Below are positions 24,239 to 36,371 of a DNA stretch of 64,000 nucleotides, one piece after another. The notes under the pieces are model-generated. The model did not search any database and was not told where the DNA came from. It saw only the letters and a list, made by a program, of their open reading frames with translations. The translations under genes were made by a program, and so were the position numbers. Origin of the DNA: Chimonanthus salicifolius (taxonomy: Eukaryota > Streptophyta > Magnoliopsida > Laurales > Calycanthaceae); the NCBI GenBank assembly GCA_013350335.1, contig CM023535.1:39864069-39928068 (forward strand). Direction: 5' to 3'. Numbering within the stretch: position 1 is the stretch's first letter; every line of letters begins with the position of its first letter.

Positions 24239-24944
24239 ACTGTAACACCCGCCCCTTTTTCACTCGCTTTTCGAAAATCAGAGTATATTTTTTTTTTTGA
24301 AATGGAGAGTGAGAGAGGGCGAGGACGTCACCACGCGAGTTAAGTCTGAGCTTCTAAAGCCCGGCCCTTAACTAGCCAACCCCACGCGTGCGCGGAACTA
24401 AGTCCACGAGAACGGCTCACCGTAGGAAGTAAGCTCGCGGATTATAATCATTGCGGAACATGATAATAGAGTCTATCCTACCGATTTTTAGATAGAATGG
24501 AAGATACAACATTGAATTACCAAAATGCCCCTATGATTCATATTTATATCACAAAATATAATCGTCCATGACTAAAGTCCAAACCATCGCGAGAAATATA
24601 ATTTATACAGTCTGACAAGCTAAGTTACTCAAATTACATTTCCAAAATATAAAACTTAAATAAATTTAGTATCCGCTTCCCAAGCTCCTAAGCTTGGCCT
24701 CCGGTATGTCCACCGTTTCCTCCATCTCCTGTGTCATCATCTAGGGTAGAAGTAGGGCGTTAGTCAACGCGTCCAGTAGGACTCCGAGTAGGGCTAGCAC
24801 ATGGATTAGTGATAACACGCATACCGATACAATAAAATATAACAAAATAAGCATGTAATGAATGTTATGCCATGGGTGCCTATATCATGTGTCCCACCCA
24901 TCATCCGTATGATCATACAATGTATTGTCCCCATGTTTGCTTCT

Positions 24945-25165
24945 CGGTCGCCCCGACGGAGCATGGACTCCGGTTATAGCCCTCAAGCTATCCCCATATC
25001 TGATTCTCGGTCACCCCGACGGAGCATAGACTCCTGCTATAGCCCTCAGGCTATCCCCTTGTCTGATTCTCGATCACCCCAACGGAGCATGGACTCCGGT
25101 TATAGCCCTCAGGCTATCCCCATGTCTGATTCTCGGTCGCCCCGACGGAGCATAGACTCCGGTTT
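24945..25165. repeat. 63-bp tandem repeat (about 3.5 units)
   Basis: Each unit carries TCGGTCGCCCCGACGGAGCA, then GACTCCGGTTATAGCCCTCA. It is an expanded version of the two-copy CGACGGAGTGTGG block. Because 63 is divisible by three, it gives a false open frame with repeated SDSRSPRRS. Confidence 0.85.
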
Positions 25166-25702
25166 CATTATTTTCCCGCCCATGCCATGCATGAAACGTA
25201 CGTGCATTATGCTATGTAGTATATAGAAAAACCGGAGTCCCATAATCATATAATTCATAAATTAAAACTCATCATAATACAAGTCCCATAATCATCAAAA
25301 TAGATTAAAATAAACATCACATATCCACGGCTTACAAAGAGGTAGGAATCCTACCGAATACCGCGTAGCGTTCTGTTACGTTTCCGTTTGATACTCCGGT
25401 CTCCAATCGCGTACCGTTTGCGACGTCCCGATACCTTATTAGATTTACCGAATTAGTCCATACGTTTTTCCATGATTAAGTCCATAATTGATTCATCTAC
25501 TTAGACCCATTAATGGCCATTAGTTATGTTACAATTTCATCGAAAATCAGCCCTTAACTTAGCCCATTATCCATTGGTTTTAAACATATACATAAATCCG
25601 ATTTTGGCCATTTCAAATATTCTGATTGGCGAGCCTAAAACGCAGCATCTATCCGTTTCATTTATTATTCATAATGTATTCGATTTCATGTCTAATCTCC
25701 AT

Positions 25703-26837
25703 AGGGTTCGGCCATGTACCATGGCCGAACCCATGGTTCTTCAAAGTGGCCACTAATTATGGTTTTGCCACTACCTCTCCCATGGTTAGACATTCACTTA
25801 ACCATATGCATTTTTTGGATCCATGATTGTTCATTAAACTTAGACTCCTTAGTGATCCCTAACTTAGGTCCGTTAATGACCCATGACCTCACATCCATAA
25901 CAATAGCCACTTGATTTAATTTATTTTTTGAAAACATTAAATCCCATACATTATTCCATTCTTGGCCCTAAGCATGGCCCACAAAGGGGTCATGGGTTCG
26001 GCCATACACCATGGCCGAACCCATGATGTTCATTTTTCAATTTCTTGGGTCCATCTTGTCTCATCAACCATGCCATACGATCATTTAAAATTTAGCCATT
26101 GATTAGACTAATTTCCATTCATTTACGCATATACATATATACATTAACCTTAGACCAAAATTAAATCAAAATTTGGGTCATGGGTTCGGCCATACACCAT
26201 GGCCGAACCCATGATGTTTCTTTCTCCATTTTTTTTTTCTTGGTTTCATTTACCCACTTTAACATACCCCCAATGAAAATTAAATCATCCATTTAAATCC
26301 TCATTTCCATCCCAAAAAAATACTATATACCATACTTACCAATCCATTCAAATTTCCATTCCTCTCCATCATTTTCCATACCTAGAAATCCCAAAACATT
26401 ACCATAGGGTTCGGCCATACACCATGGCCGAAGCCATGGTTCATGGCCCACCTTCCTTAGAGCCATTTAGGACCAAAGTTCTACTAATATTTGTCCATGA
26501 TTTTTCTTTGTTAACAATCCCATTTAAAATCAATAATATCATTCATTTGGTCCCTTAAAAACTCATGTCATACACTTTGTAAATCCATTAAAACTATCAT
26601 TTCCTCCATTAATTTCTATCATTTTTCATCCATTAAAATTACTAACTATCACCAACTTTAAATCATTTGAAACCTAATTATCATTAACCATTCCCATAAT
26701 TTCCAAACCTTAAAAACCATTAATCATTTAGCATTTAAGAACCCTAAGCCATTTTTCCTACTTACAAAACCCTAATCAAATGCATACATCCTCTAATCAC
26801 CCACCATGGGGTTCGGCCATGCTATATGGCCAAACCC
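25703..26837. repeat. GGTTCGGCC palindrome array of LTR H
   Basis: Five hairpins at 25703-25732, 25994-26022, 26182-26210, 26407-26433 and 26808-26837. The arms are GGGTTCGGCCAT and ATGGCCGAACCC with a loop ACACC or similar. Spacing is 185-400 bp. Confidence 0.9.
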
Positions 26838-28240
26838 TATGGCCAAACATTTTTCTTCCAATGTTACATAAATCTATGCTTAATCCATTCCTCTTATTTT
26901 TCCTTAAACCATCTCTAATCCATTTATTCTTAATCTATCTCACCCAGTTTATCCATTTCTTACTTTATCTTTGGATGGATCTTAGATCCATGGCCCATGA
27001 TGTTTTTGGCCATTATCTAATAAATGGATTCCATTTTTTTTTTTTAAACCATAAACAAAAATCTAAACTCTTGTTTAGAAATACTTATGGATCCGACGGC
27101 TCCTCCGGTCTTTCTTTCTCCTCTTGATTTCCTTAGCCTCTTTTCTTCTTCCTCTCCTTGTTTGATCGGCTAGATGTGCTTGATCAATGGTGAAACATGC
27201 TTGGATCGGCTAAGGTAGATGGGGTTTAGGTTGAGAGAGGGAGAGTATGGAGATGAGGGAGAGATCTTCAAGGGTCTTGGTGGCCCAAAGCTTGCCTTCT
27301 CCTTCTCTTTTCTTCTCTTCTCTTTCTAAGTTTTTCTTCTAAGTTTTTTTTTTTTTCCTTTCTTGAAAGATAGGGGACGTTTTTTTTTTTTTGTGTGTGA
27401 AGAGAGAGAGAGTGTGAAATGGTTTGTTTGGAAAGAGATGGAGATGGGTGGAGTAGCCTACACTCAAACATTCATTTCCTCACCAACCAACATGGGCATT
27501 AATGGTGGTGGTTGGGATAAAACCACCACTTAAGCCCATGGTTTCATTTTTGTGTTTCTTAGGAGTGGTTTGTGTTTGTTTGAGGGGTTTTGACCATTTG
27601 ACCAATTTAAATGAGCTTGATTAACTTAAATCAATTTGATGCTTAGGTTAAGTTAATTAATTACTTCCCACTTAATTTAATCCCATTCAATTCCCTCTAT
27701 AAGATCCACCCATGGTTGACCAAGTCAACCATGGTGGTCGGCCCCACCATCCTTGGGTCCATTGGGTCCCATATGGTTAGTTGACCCAATTACTTACCAT
27801 TGACCAATTAAATGAATTAACTCTAATTCATGGTCTATTGGGTAATCATTGGGCCCATGGCCCAATTAGATTCCCTCCTTATCCACTTACCTTAGGGTTG
27901 GAATCGATTTTTGTTCCATTGGGTCCCACATGGCTATCGGGCCCACTTTGACCATCGTTGACCCACTTAGTCCTCATTGACCCATTAAATGGATTTCATC
28001 CAATCCATGGTCCAATTGGACCATTCTTGGACCCTTGTCCCAATTTTTTATCCATTCGGTATTCCATCATGTCAAAATTCAAATTAAAATCAACAAATGC
28101 CAAATATATATTGATTTAAAATTTCGGGCTATTACACACCATGGCCGAATCTCACCCTTTTTAATTTGGTCCCTTTTATTTAACTGATCTCATCCAAATG
28201 ACCCATTTAAAACCCTCAATCCATAAAACACACCTTGATG

Positions 28241-29524
28241 AGGTTCGGCCATACAACATGGCCGAACTTCATCATCTTGGTTTTGATCCTTTAGTCCCCT
28301 TTAATTAAGTCTCATTGTCAATCCATTCATCTAATCATTCACACATTATCCATCTAACACACATAACATCATAAGTCCATAAAAATATTACCCATGGGGT
28401 TCGGCCATACATCATGGCCGAACCCATGATTCATCAATTTCTCATTTTTACATTCTAGATTGTATTTACGGTTTTGCCATTGGTCTAACCCATGTTTAAC
28501 CTTTCACTCACTTTAATCCATCATACATTGGCCCTATGTCCAGCAAATGAGTCCCATGGGGTTCGGCCATACACCATGGCCGAACCCATGGTTCCTTACT
28601 TTCACCTATTGTAACGCCCGCCCCTTTTCACTATGCTTAATTGACCGAAAATCAGAGTCTATTTTTGTTTTTTTGAAATAAGAGTGACAAAGGGCACGGG
28701 ACGTCACAACGCGAGTTAAGTCCGAGCTTCTAAAGCCCGGCCCTTAACTGGCGACCCTACGTGTGCGTGCTCGAGGAATTAGTTTCCACGCACACGTAGG
28801 GTTGGTTAGTTAAGGGTCGGGGTTTAAAAGCTCGGACTTAACTCGCGTCGTGACGTCCCGCGCCCTTTGTCACTTTTTATTTAAAAAAAAAACAAAAATT
28901 AACTATGTTTTTCGGTCTATTAAGCATAGTGAAAAGGAGCGGGCATTACACCTATTTACAATTTTGCCATTTTTTCCCTTAGATAATCATTTGTACAACA
29001 ATTGTTTAACCTTGCTAACAACCTATGTCCTCAAACATTACTCTATTTAATCCCTTCAAAGTCCTTCAAATCATTAACATGCATCCACCAATTTCATGTT
29101 TTGAAACCCTTAAAAAAAAAATATTAAAACAGTCCACTTAAATTCAATATCCAAAAGCTCTAAGTCCATACATATTCTTTGGTGGGGTTCGGCCATACAA
29201 CATGGCCGAACCTCACCCTTTTAATCCATGACTTTCCACCCATTCCATACATGGTTCATGATTAGCATCTTAGCCATAATAACATTAGGGTTCGGCCATG
29301 CAATGGCCGACCCAAAACCTTAACCTTATCTCCATTTAAAACACCTTTAAAACCTTCATAACATTGTATGGTTTTTAGCTCTCAAAAGCCCATAAAAATA
29401 ACCAAGTCTTTTCATGGGGTTCGGCCATACATATGGCCGAGCCCTATGATCCATGTTCTTCCTTTTTTAAACATCATTAACCATGATTTTAACCCTTGAT
29501 AGGTTCGGCCATACAATGGCCGGA
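28241..29524. repeat. GGTTCGGCC palindrome array of LTR F
   Basis: Hairpins at 28241-28268, 28396-28423, 28559-28588, 29185-29213, 29288-29313, 29416-29445 and 29501-29524. The 29185 copy has flanks GGTG and CACC. The 28559 copy has CATG and CATG. Confidence 0.9.
28610..28950. mobile_element. 341-bp fold-back insertion of two inverted LTR U5 ends, TSD CCTAT
   Basis: The left arm 28610-28769 starts TGTAACGCCCGCCCC. The right arm 28787-28950 is its imperfect inverse, ending GGGCATTACA. The spacer is 17 nt. Each arm equals the last ~160 bp of a chromovirus LTR of this family: A-rich tract, GACTTAACTCGCGTCGTGAC, GTTAAGGGTCGG, then the CACGCACACGTAGGG block. Perfect CCTAT repeats flank it (28605-28609, 28951-28955), and the host LTR sequence continues on both sides. 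It has no U3, no primer site and no coding capacity. The 5-bp duplication and LTR-type ends argue for retroelement integrase rather than a DNA transposase. Confidence 0.9.
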
Positions 29525-30002
29525 TCATGTTTCCTTAACCATTTTATTTAACAAAGGTTTATGGAGCACTTACCAATTCCGCGACTCCTCCGGTTCTTTC
29601 ACTCTTTCTTGATCTTCTCCTTCCTTAGTCCTTCCTTCTTGATCTTTTAGCCGAGCCTAACCTTGCTGGAAACCCCTTGGAGTGGTTCAGCCAAATGAGG
29701 TTTTGATTTGAGAGAGAGAGAGAAACTTGGCCTTGGATGAGAGTGATAAAACCTTGAGATGTAACTCCTTTTCTCTAAGTCCTCTTGTCTTGGTGGAGGG
29801 ATCAGCCAAGGACTGATTTGTGTGATAGACAACCAGCCAAGGTTCTTTGTCTTGAGAGGTGAAAAACGGCCAAGGGAGAGAGAGAGAGAGAGAGACTAAA
29901 ATGACAAATCCTTTGGTTAATAAAATTCAGCCCATGGTGGTGTCTCTTGGTGGCACCACTTGTAACTCCCCTCCCCATTCATTTCTTTCACTTAATCCAT
30001 TT

Positions 30003-30680
30003 GGGGGTTTCATCCTTGAGATGAAACCCTCCCAACGGTTTTGGCTCTTGGGCTGCCTTGGTGCAACCTTCTCCATGTGTGAACCCATTTGTAACTCCAT
30101 TCCTTAATGCCTCCCTTGGGGGCTTCATCCTTAAGATGAAACTCCCAAGGCACCCAACGGCTTCCAAAGATTATCTTGGTGTATACTTTCCTCCCATTAT
30201 CCTTCTTTCATTACCGTTGCATGTGAGAGTTTCATATTGAAATGAAACTCCCAAAGGCTACAACGGCTAGCCTTAGTTGGCCTTGTGTAACCGCCACTCT
30301 TCATTAGTTGCCCATGTGGGAGTTTCATCCATGAGATGAAACTCCTTGAGCCCAACGGTTTTGTCTTAGTCCTTGGACCACCCAACCATCCAACTCCCCT
30401 TTAATTCTTATTTGGATTTGAATTTGAAATAAGAACTCCTCCACTTTTCATTTAAATCTTCATGTGGGGGTTTCATCTTTGAAATGAAACTCCCATGTGC
30501 TAAACCGTCCTTCCCATTGACTCTCCATTTGAAGTCCCATGCATAGAATAAACTCTCATGCAATCCAACGTGTATATTATTTTGAATTTGAAATACAACC
30601 TCTCCCCATATGTAACTCCCACAAAAACGTCACTTACATTCATTGTTTATCTAAGAGTTTCATGCATGAGATGACCTCCC
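30003..30680. repeat. GTTTCAT/ATGAAAC hairpin series in U3 of LTR F
   Basis: Six hairpins with arms GGGAGTTTCAT and ATGAAACTCCC around a 5-8 nt loop, at 30003-30033, 30118-30146, 30225-30252, 30318-30345, 30466-30494 and 30654-30680. Related copies are at 48983-49016 and about 49078-49107 in the 3' LTR of element A. Confidence 0.85.
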
Positions 30681-30751
30681 ATGCATCCAACGTGTACCCC
30701 ATCTTTTTGGGGTTTGAAACAACAAACCTTCTCTTTCACATTTCACTTACA

Positions 30752-30905
30752 TTACTCTACTCAATCCAAACTCAACATTTAATTCAACTCAATCCAAACT
30801 CAATCATTTAATTCAACTCAATCCAAACTCAATCATTTAATTCAACTCAATCCAAACTCAATCATTTAATTCAACTTAATCCAAATTCAATCATTTAATT
30901 CAACT
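30752..30905. repeat. 29-bp tandem repeat
   Basis: About 4.5 units of ATTTAATTCAACTCAATCCA plus AACTCAATC, starting near 30781, 30810, 30839 and 30868. Confidence 0.85.
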
Positions 30906-31176
30906 TAACCCAATTAGGCTTGAGCTCACCTAATGGTCAATCAAGTCAAATACGACCCATTGGGTCTCAATTGGGTCTTTTGACCCAAATAATCACATTG
31001 ACCTAATTAGATGTACATTACCCAATTACTTTAATTTGATCCTTATAACATGTACATTAGGTCTTAATTGAACAATGGACCCCACTATTTACCCATCTAA
31101 GGTCATATCCTTTTAATTCACCATTTCAATGGCAATTTTCGTAAATATTGATAAACTGAAAATCTGGGATATTACA

Positions 31177-34100
31177 TAATCCGCCAGATATTCCATCCAT
31201 CTGCGCTGCCTTAAGTTGAGCTCTTTCTGATCAAACAAATACTTCAAGCTCTTATGATCTGAAAACACTTCAAATTTCTCGCCATAAAGATAATGTCTCC
31301 AACTTTTGAGAGCGAAGACCACTGCGGCTAGTTCCAGATCGTGCGTAGGACAGAGACGTTCATGTATTTTCAACTTTCTTGATCTGTATGCCACCACACG
31401 ATTACTTTGACTGAGTGCACACCCCAGTCCCTCTCCAGAAGCATCACATTGTACCTCATAACACTTGCCTCTTTCTGGCAAAATTAGGATAGGAGTAGTG
31501 GTAAGTCTCTTCTTCAGCTCTTCAAACCTCCGATTGCACAAATCTGACCATTCATATTTGATTCCTTTCTGAGTGAGTCGAGTAAGTGGAGATACAATTT
31601 TTGAGAAGTCCATGATAAATTTCCTGTAATAACTAGCCAATCCCAAAAAGCTACGGATCTCGGTTACATTATTTGGTGCTTTCCAATCTCTTACTGTAAT
31701 GGCCTAGAAATTGTAAATCAATATATAGGTGGATATGATTTATTTTAATGGTAGAAATTGGAAATTTGATGGAATAAATGGTGAATGGATCAAAATATGG
31801 ACAAAGGCCCAAGTATGGTCCAATGGACCATGGATTGGATTTAAATTCATTTAAAGGGGCAATGATGGTCAATTAGGCCAAAGATGGTCAAATTGGGCCC
31901 AATATCCATTTGGGACCCAATGGATCAAGATGATGTAAGCTCTAAGGTAAATGGGTAGGAGGTGAATGTAATTGGGCCATGGGCCCAATGGTGATCCAAG
32001 TAGTTGAAAATGGATTAAATTAAATCACCTAAGTTGGAATTTATTTAAAACTAGGTGACATGGCCAAATGGGACCCACCTCCACCTCACCAAGTGAGGTG
32101 GCGTGTGGACCAAGGATTGGTGGGGCCGGCCACCATGGTTGAATTGGTCAACCATGGGTGTAAGCATGAAGGGAATTTAAGCAAATGGAATTAAGTTAAA
32201 TGGAATTAATTAACCTAATGATCTAATTAATTAATTAATTAAATTATCCAAAAGGTGGTCAAAGGGGTCAAAGTTGGAAGACCGAACCACCCATTTCAAG
32301 ACACCAAAACGTTGGCTAAGGTGGTGGTTTATCCCAACCACCACCATAAAGCATAGAAAATATCTTATGTGGTTGATGGGAAAATTTATGGTGAAGTGTA
32401 GCTTAAGCAAGCCTTGGGATAAGATGGGTTTTCTTTTCATTCTCTCCCATTTCATTCTCTTCCTCTCTTTCCCTCTCTCATAGCCGTCCCACACTAAGAA
32501 GAGAAAGAAGAAGAAAAGCTTGGAAGAAAAAAAAAAATTAGACTCTGATTTCGGTGAAAAGGGGCGGGCGTTACACTTACTGCCGCTACCTTAGCTGGGT
32601 CCACGGCTATACCTTCTTATGATATAACATGTCCCAAAAAGTTGACCTCAGATAGCCAAAATTCACATTTACTGGCTTTAGCATATAGTTTGTTCTTCCT
32701 CAAAGTGTCCAGAACTATTCTCAGGTGCTCAGCATGTTCTTCTTGAGTTTTAAAGTAAATCAAAATATCATCAATAAACACAATGACAAATTGGTCCAAG
32801 TAAGAACGGAAAATCCTATTCATAAGATCCATAAACACAGCAGGTGCATTGGTGAGTCCAAATGGCATGACTACAAACTCATATAATTCATATCGCGTTC
32901 TGAAGGCCGTCTTTTCTATGTCCTCCTACCTAACCCGGATTTGGTGATATCCGGACATCCGATCAATCTTAGAGAAATGACTGGAACCTTTAAGTTGATC
33001 AAATAAATCATCGATCCTGGGTAGAGGGTACTTGTTTCTGACCGTCAGCTGGTTCAGTTTTCGGTAATCCACACACATACGGAGTGAACCATCCTTCTTC
33101 TTTACAAATAAAACCGGAGCTCCCAAGCCGATGTACTGTTCCGAATGCACCCCAGTCTGAGTAGTTCATCAAACTGCTTCTTTAACTCGGACATCTCTGC
33201 TGCTGCCATTCGGTAATGTGGTAATGACACTAGTGCAGTGCCAGGGTACAACTTGATTTCAAAATTGATCTCCCTCATGGGAGGCAAATCAGGGAGTTCC
33301 TTTGGAAAAACGTTTGCATAGTCCCTTACTATTTCCGGAAGTTCAACCACCGGTGCCTTGTTGATTCTGATAATGTTCAATACCAGATGATTCAACCCTT
33401 CATGTAGTCTGCTTTGTTTATCAGCACGCACCACATGTTGTTTTCCCTCGGGCGACCAAAATGTCACCCTGCGACGATAACAATCAATGTTGGCCTTAAA
33501 GCTAGCCAACCAATCCATGCCGAAAATAATATCATATTCTAACATATCGAGTACCAAATAATTGAACTCAAATATGAGTCCAGCAAGTTCAGTATTCACT
33601 GCTGTGCATATAAGTCCCAATGATGTGTCTCCGACGGGGGATACAATGGTGAGTGATGTGGACAGTTTTTGTACCAATGTACCAGTAGCAGTTATAAATG
33701 CAGTAGATATGAAAGAGTGACATGCTCCCGAATCAAATAATGCAAAGGTGTAGGAACTACTGACTACTGCTTTACCTTGAATCACAGAATGATCCTCTAC
33801 TGCTGGAGGTGTTAAGGTGAATACCCATCCAGATCCTGTAGGAGGCCATCCCGCCTGGTTAACTGTCCTGCCCCATGTGAATTAGCTGGCCTAACTGGTG
33901 GATGAAATGAACCTCTGGTATTAGAGGGTTTGTTGAGTTGTGGACATTCCCTCTTAAAATGGCCAGGCTGATCACAATGAAAGCAGTTGCTCCCACCTCT
34001 GGGAGCCTGAGTGACTGATGCAGATGGGGAGGGATGATTGGGACGAAAGCCCCCTGTTGACCCAGTGGATAGTGAGGGTCTACTAGAGTTCGGTCGGAAC

Positions 34101-34953
34101 CTCTTGTTGGGCTGAAATGTACCCCTCCCACTTTGAGCCCGGCGATTGTCAAATTGTGTCAACTTTGCCATTCTTGCTATTCGATTGTGGTCCTGCTGAC
34201 CACCTCTGCCAATGTGGCTGCCTTGAATATAGTTACCTTGGCTCTTATGCTAGGCCGAAGGCCCCGTTCAAACTTGCGTGCCCTCCGATACTCTGTATCC
34301 ACCATATAGAATGCATATACAGATAAACTAAGAAATTCCTGGTGGTACTCTGCCACCGCCAGGGTACCTTGTACCAAAGATAGAAAAGCCTGTGTCTGGC
34401 ACTCCTTCTCCTCCTCAAGAAAATAATGTTCCAGGAAGGTAGCTGAGAACTGCTCCCAAGTCATTGCAGTCCTCTCCCCTTCCGGAATAAGTGTTCGCTG
34501 CTTCTCTATCACCCCCCACCATTTACTAGTATCATCAATCAGCTGTGATGTGGCCAGTAAAATCTTATGAGCATGACTCATGATATTCATTAAAGTCAGA
34601 ATCTGTGAAATCTTCTTTAGCCAGTTTTCTGCTCCGACAGCCCCTTCTCTCCCCTTGAAGTAAGGAGGGCGCTGTTGCTGGAAGTCCCTGACCATGCTCC
34701 TGTCATTGTTTTCTTGGTGGTTCCATTCTCATTTAGGTATTGTTGAAGCACCGAAGTGACCACCGCTTGAACCAAATTTTGCAATTCAAGAGGCACCACT
34801 GGTATGTTCACGCTGCTTTTTTGCTCCTCCTCTTGGTGGGATTGTTGTTCTTCGAGAATGTCGTTCCTCCTCATGATGAGATTGTCGTTCCTCCTCGTCA
34901 CCCCCATTTGGGTTTTGTCAGGTATTTCTCCTTGGCCTTCCCCTTGGAGCCAT
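31177..34953 (-). pseudogene. Chromovirus gag-pol of element D, broken, split by solo LTR E
   Basis: Starts at ATG 34953 (MAPRGRPRRN), matching [10 protein letters not shown] of element A, with a stop at codon 12. Gag (34695-34177) has [11 protein letters not shown] and FLEHYFLEEE. A zinc knuckle CFHCDQPGHFKREC lies near 33950. A frameshift follows, then protease DSGACHSF, RT ([20 protein letters not shown]) with a frameshift near 33120 and stops near 32925 and 32616. Solo LTR E splits the frame in the [12 protein letters not shown] segment of RT/RNase H. RNase H ([21 protein letters not shown]) continues to WMEYLADY, where LTR F interrupts it. Integrase and 3' LTR are gone. Confidence 0.9.
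31695..32575 (+). mobile_element. Short chromovirus solo LTR E (881 bp) with TSD CTTAC
   Basis: From TGTAATGGCCTAG to GGGCGGGCGTTACA, flanked by CTTAC at 31690-31694 and 32576-32580. Its first ~830 bp are the U3 side (like the right end of LTR H). It then jumps, at the purine-rich GCTTGGAAG/AAAAAAA junction near 32528, straight to the last ~50 bp of the U5 end. Palindromes, the two-copy block and the GGGCGCGTT block are missing. Confidence 0.9.
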
Positions 34954-35212
34954 TTTTCCCTAACCCATTGAAACATATCAAGACTTAGTTTTCATCATAA
35001 AATTTGTATTTCCTACCTGTTGGGGAAAATTTCCAAATAAGCACTCTTGATTTTGTTTTTGTTTTTGGGGAAATACATCCTATGTTGCTATGTTTGATAA
35101 TCCGATTATTTTGACTGTACTTTATTTGCTATCATCCGTCTGAGTCTAACGAAGTAAATTAATGCACGGAAACCAGATTAATTTACCTTGAAAGATTCAA
35201 TGTTTCGGGTTC

Positions 35213-35224
35213 GCTCTGATACCA
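35213..35224 (-). other. Primer-binding site of element D
   Basis: GCTCTGATACCA on +, the initiator-Met tRNA complement on minus, two bases from the LTR start at 35227. Confidence 0.9.
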
Positions 35225-36371
35225 ACTGTAATGCCCCGCCTTTTTTCACTCACTTCTTCCAGTAAATCAGAGTCTTTTTTTTTTATAACAGAGTAGAGTG
35301 AGAGCGCGGGACGTCACGACACGAGCTAAGTCCGAACTTCCAAAGTCCGACCTTTAACTGGCCAACCCTATGTGTACATGGACTAAGTCCACAAAAATGG
35401 TTCACACATAGCAATATAAACATGCGGAATAATAACATCACATTTGCGGAAACATAATAGAACCAAGTTTTATTCCATTCAGATAGCAAAGTACGTCAAG
35501 TCCTTAATCATCATTAAAATACCATAATTATCCAAAAAAAATCCAACCATCTAAGTTATTACATTCCGAAATCTTGATACTCAAAATACAAGTTCATGAG
35601 TAACTTTATTAAAAATATAAACTAAATCATCCAAGCTCCTATGCCTGGCCCGTCTTGCGTTCATCGTTCCCCTGATTTCCTGTGTCATCCACTAGGGTAG
35701 AAGTAGGGCATTAGAACAACGCGCCCAGTAGGTATTCCAGTTACGACTAACACATGGCTAGTACAAAACATATATAATAACGTAATGTCAAAAACCATAT
35801 AAATCCATGCCATGCAATGATGGCAAATGTAATGAGTCCTACCCATCACATGTACATAGAAGTACCCACCACATAGGTCTTTCGGACGCCCCGACGGAGT
35901 GTGGACCCTCTGGTTTCTTCCTGATGGAAAAGTACATCAAGGTACCCGACATAGGTTTTTTGGACGCCCCGACGGAGTGTGACCCCTCCGGTTACAAATC
36001 CTCCACGCCATGCCATGCATGAGGTGCCAATGAGACAGATGTTATTTTATAACGTAAACATAGCATTTAAAGAATCATATTTAAAACACATACTTTTTCC
36101 TCATATAGAGATAGCATTTAAAATTCAATGTAAAGCATATCCTTTGAAACATAATATCATCAAAAATAAGATAAAACAACTGTACAAAACCCATGGTTTC
36201 AAAGAGGTGGAATCCTACCAAAGACCGTTACGTGTCCTTGCGTCTTTCGTCCGATAACCGTTCACGATCGTAAACACCTTGTGAGGTCCCGTTACCTTAT
36301 AATATAACAATTAATTATAACCAAGTCCCACTTGATTTTCAATGTTCTAAGTCCATAAACAAAACCCCATG

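Larger units (their letters stand above)
24241..28136 (-). mobile_element. 5' LTR of chromovirus element H (3.9 kb)
   Basis: Runs from TGTAACACCCGCCCC (U5 end, left) to TCGGGCTATTACA (U3 start, right). It includes GGACGTCACCACGCGAGTTA (24312 region), GGGCGTTAGTCAACGCG (24755), a four-copy 63-bp block, five palindromes and TTGGGTCC/GACCCA-rich U3 sequence at 27700-28060. The small ORF at 24858-25226 is a frame through the 63-bp repeat. The right flank CACCATGGCCGAA shows it was inserted in the loop of a palindrome of LTR F. Confidence 0.9.
28137..31176 (-). mobile_element. Chromovirus LTR F, left part cut off by element H
   Basis: The right end GGGATATTACA (31176) is the U3 start (TGTAATATCCC on minus), set into the RNase H coding sequence of element D. 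The left side begins with half of a palindrome (CACCATGGCCGAA) at the element H boundary; the rest of F is lost. It contains seven further palindromes, the inserted mini-element 28610-28950, six GTTTCAT hairpins (30003-30680) and a 29-bp tandem repeat. The presumed TSD base set on the right is TAATC (31177-31181). Confidence 0.85.

Noticed and set aside
24858..25226. ORF of 122 codons with Ser-Arg repeats
   Set aside because: The frame runs through a 63-bp minisatellite in an LTR; openness follows from a period divisible by three.
28610..28950. MITE of a DNA transposon superfamily
   Set aside because: Arms match LTR U5 ends, tips are TGTAAC/GTTACA, and the duplication is 5 bp, unlike the 8-9 bp of hAT/Mutator or the TA/TWA of Tc1-mariner/PIF.
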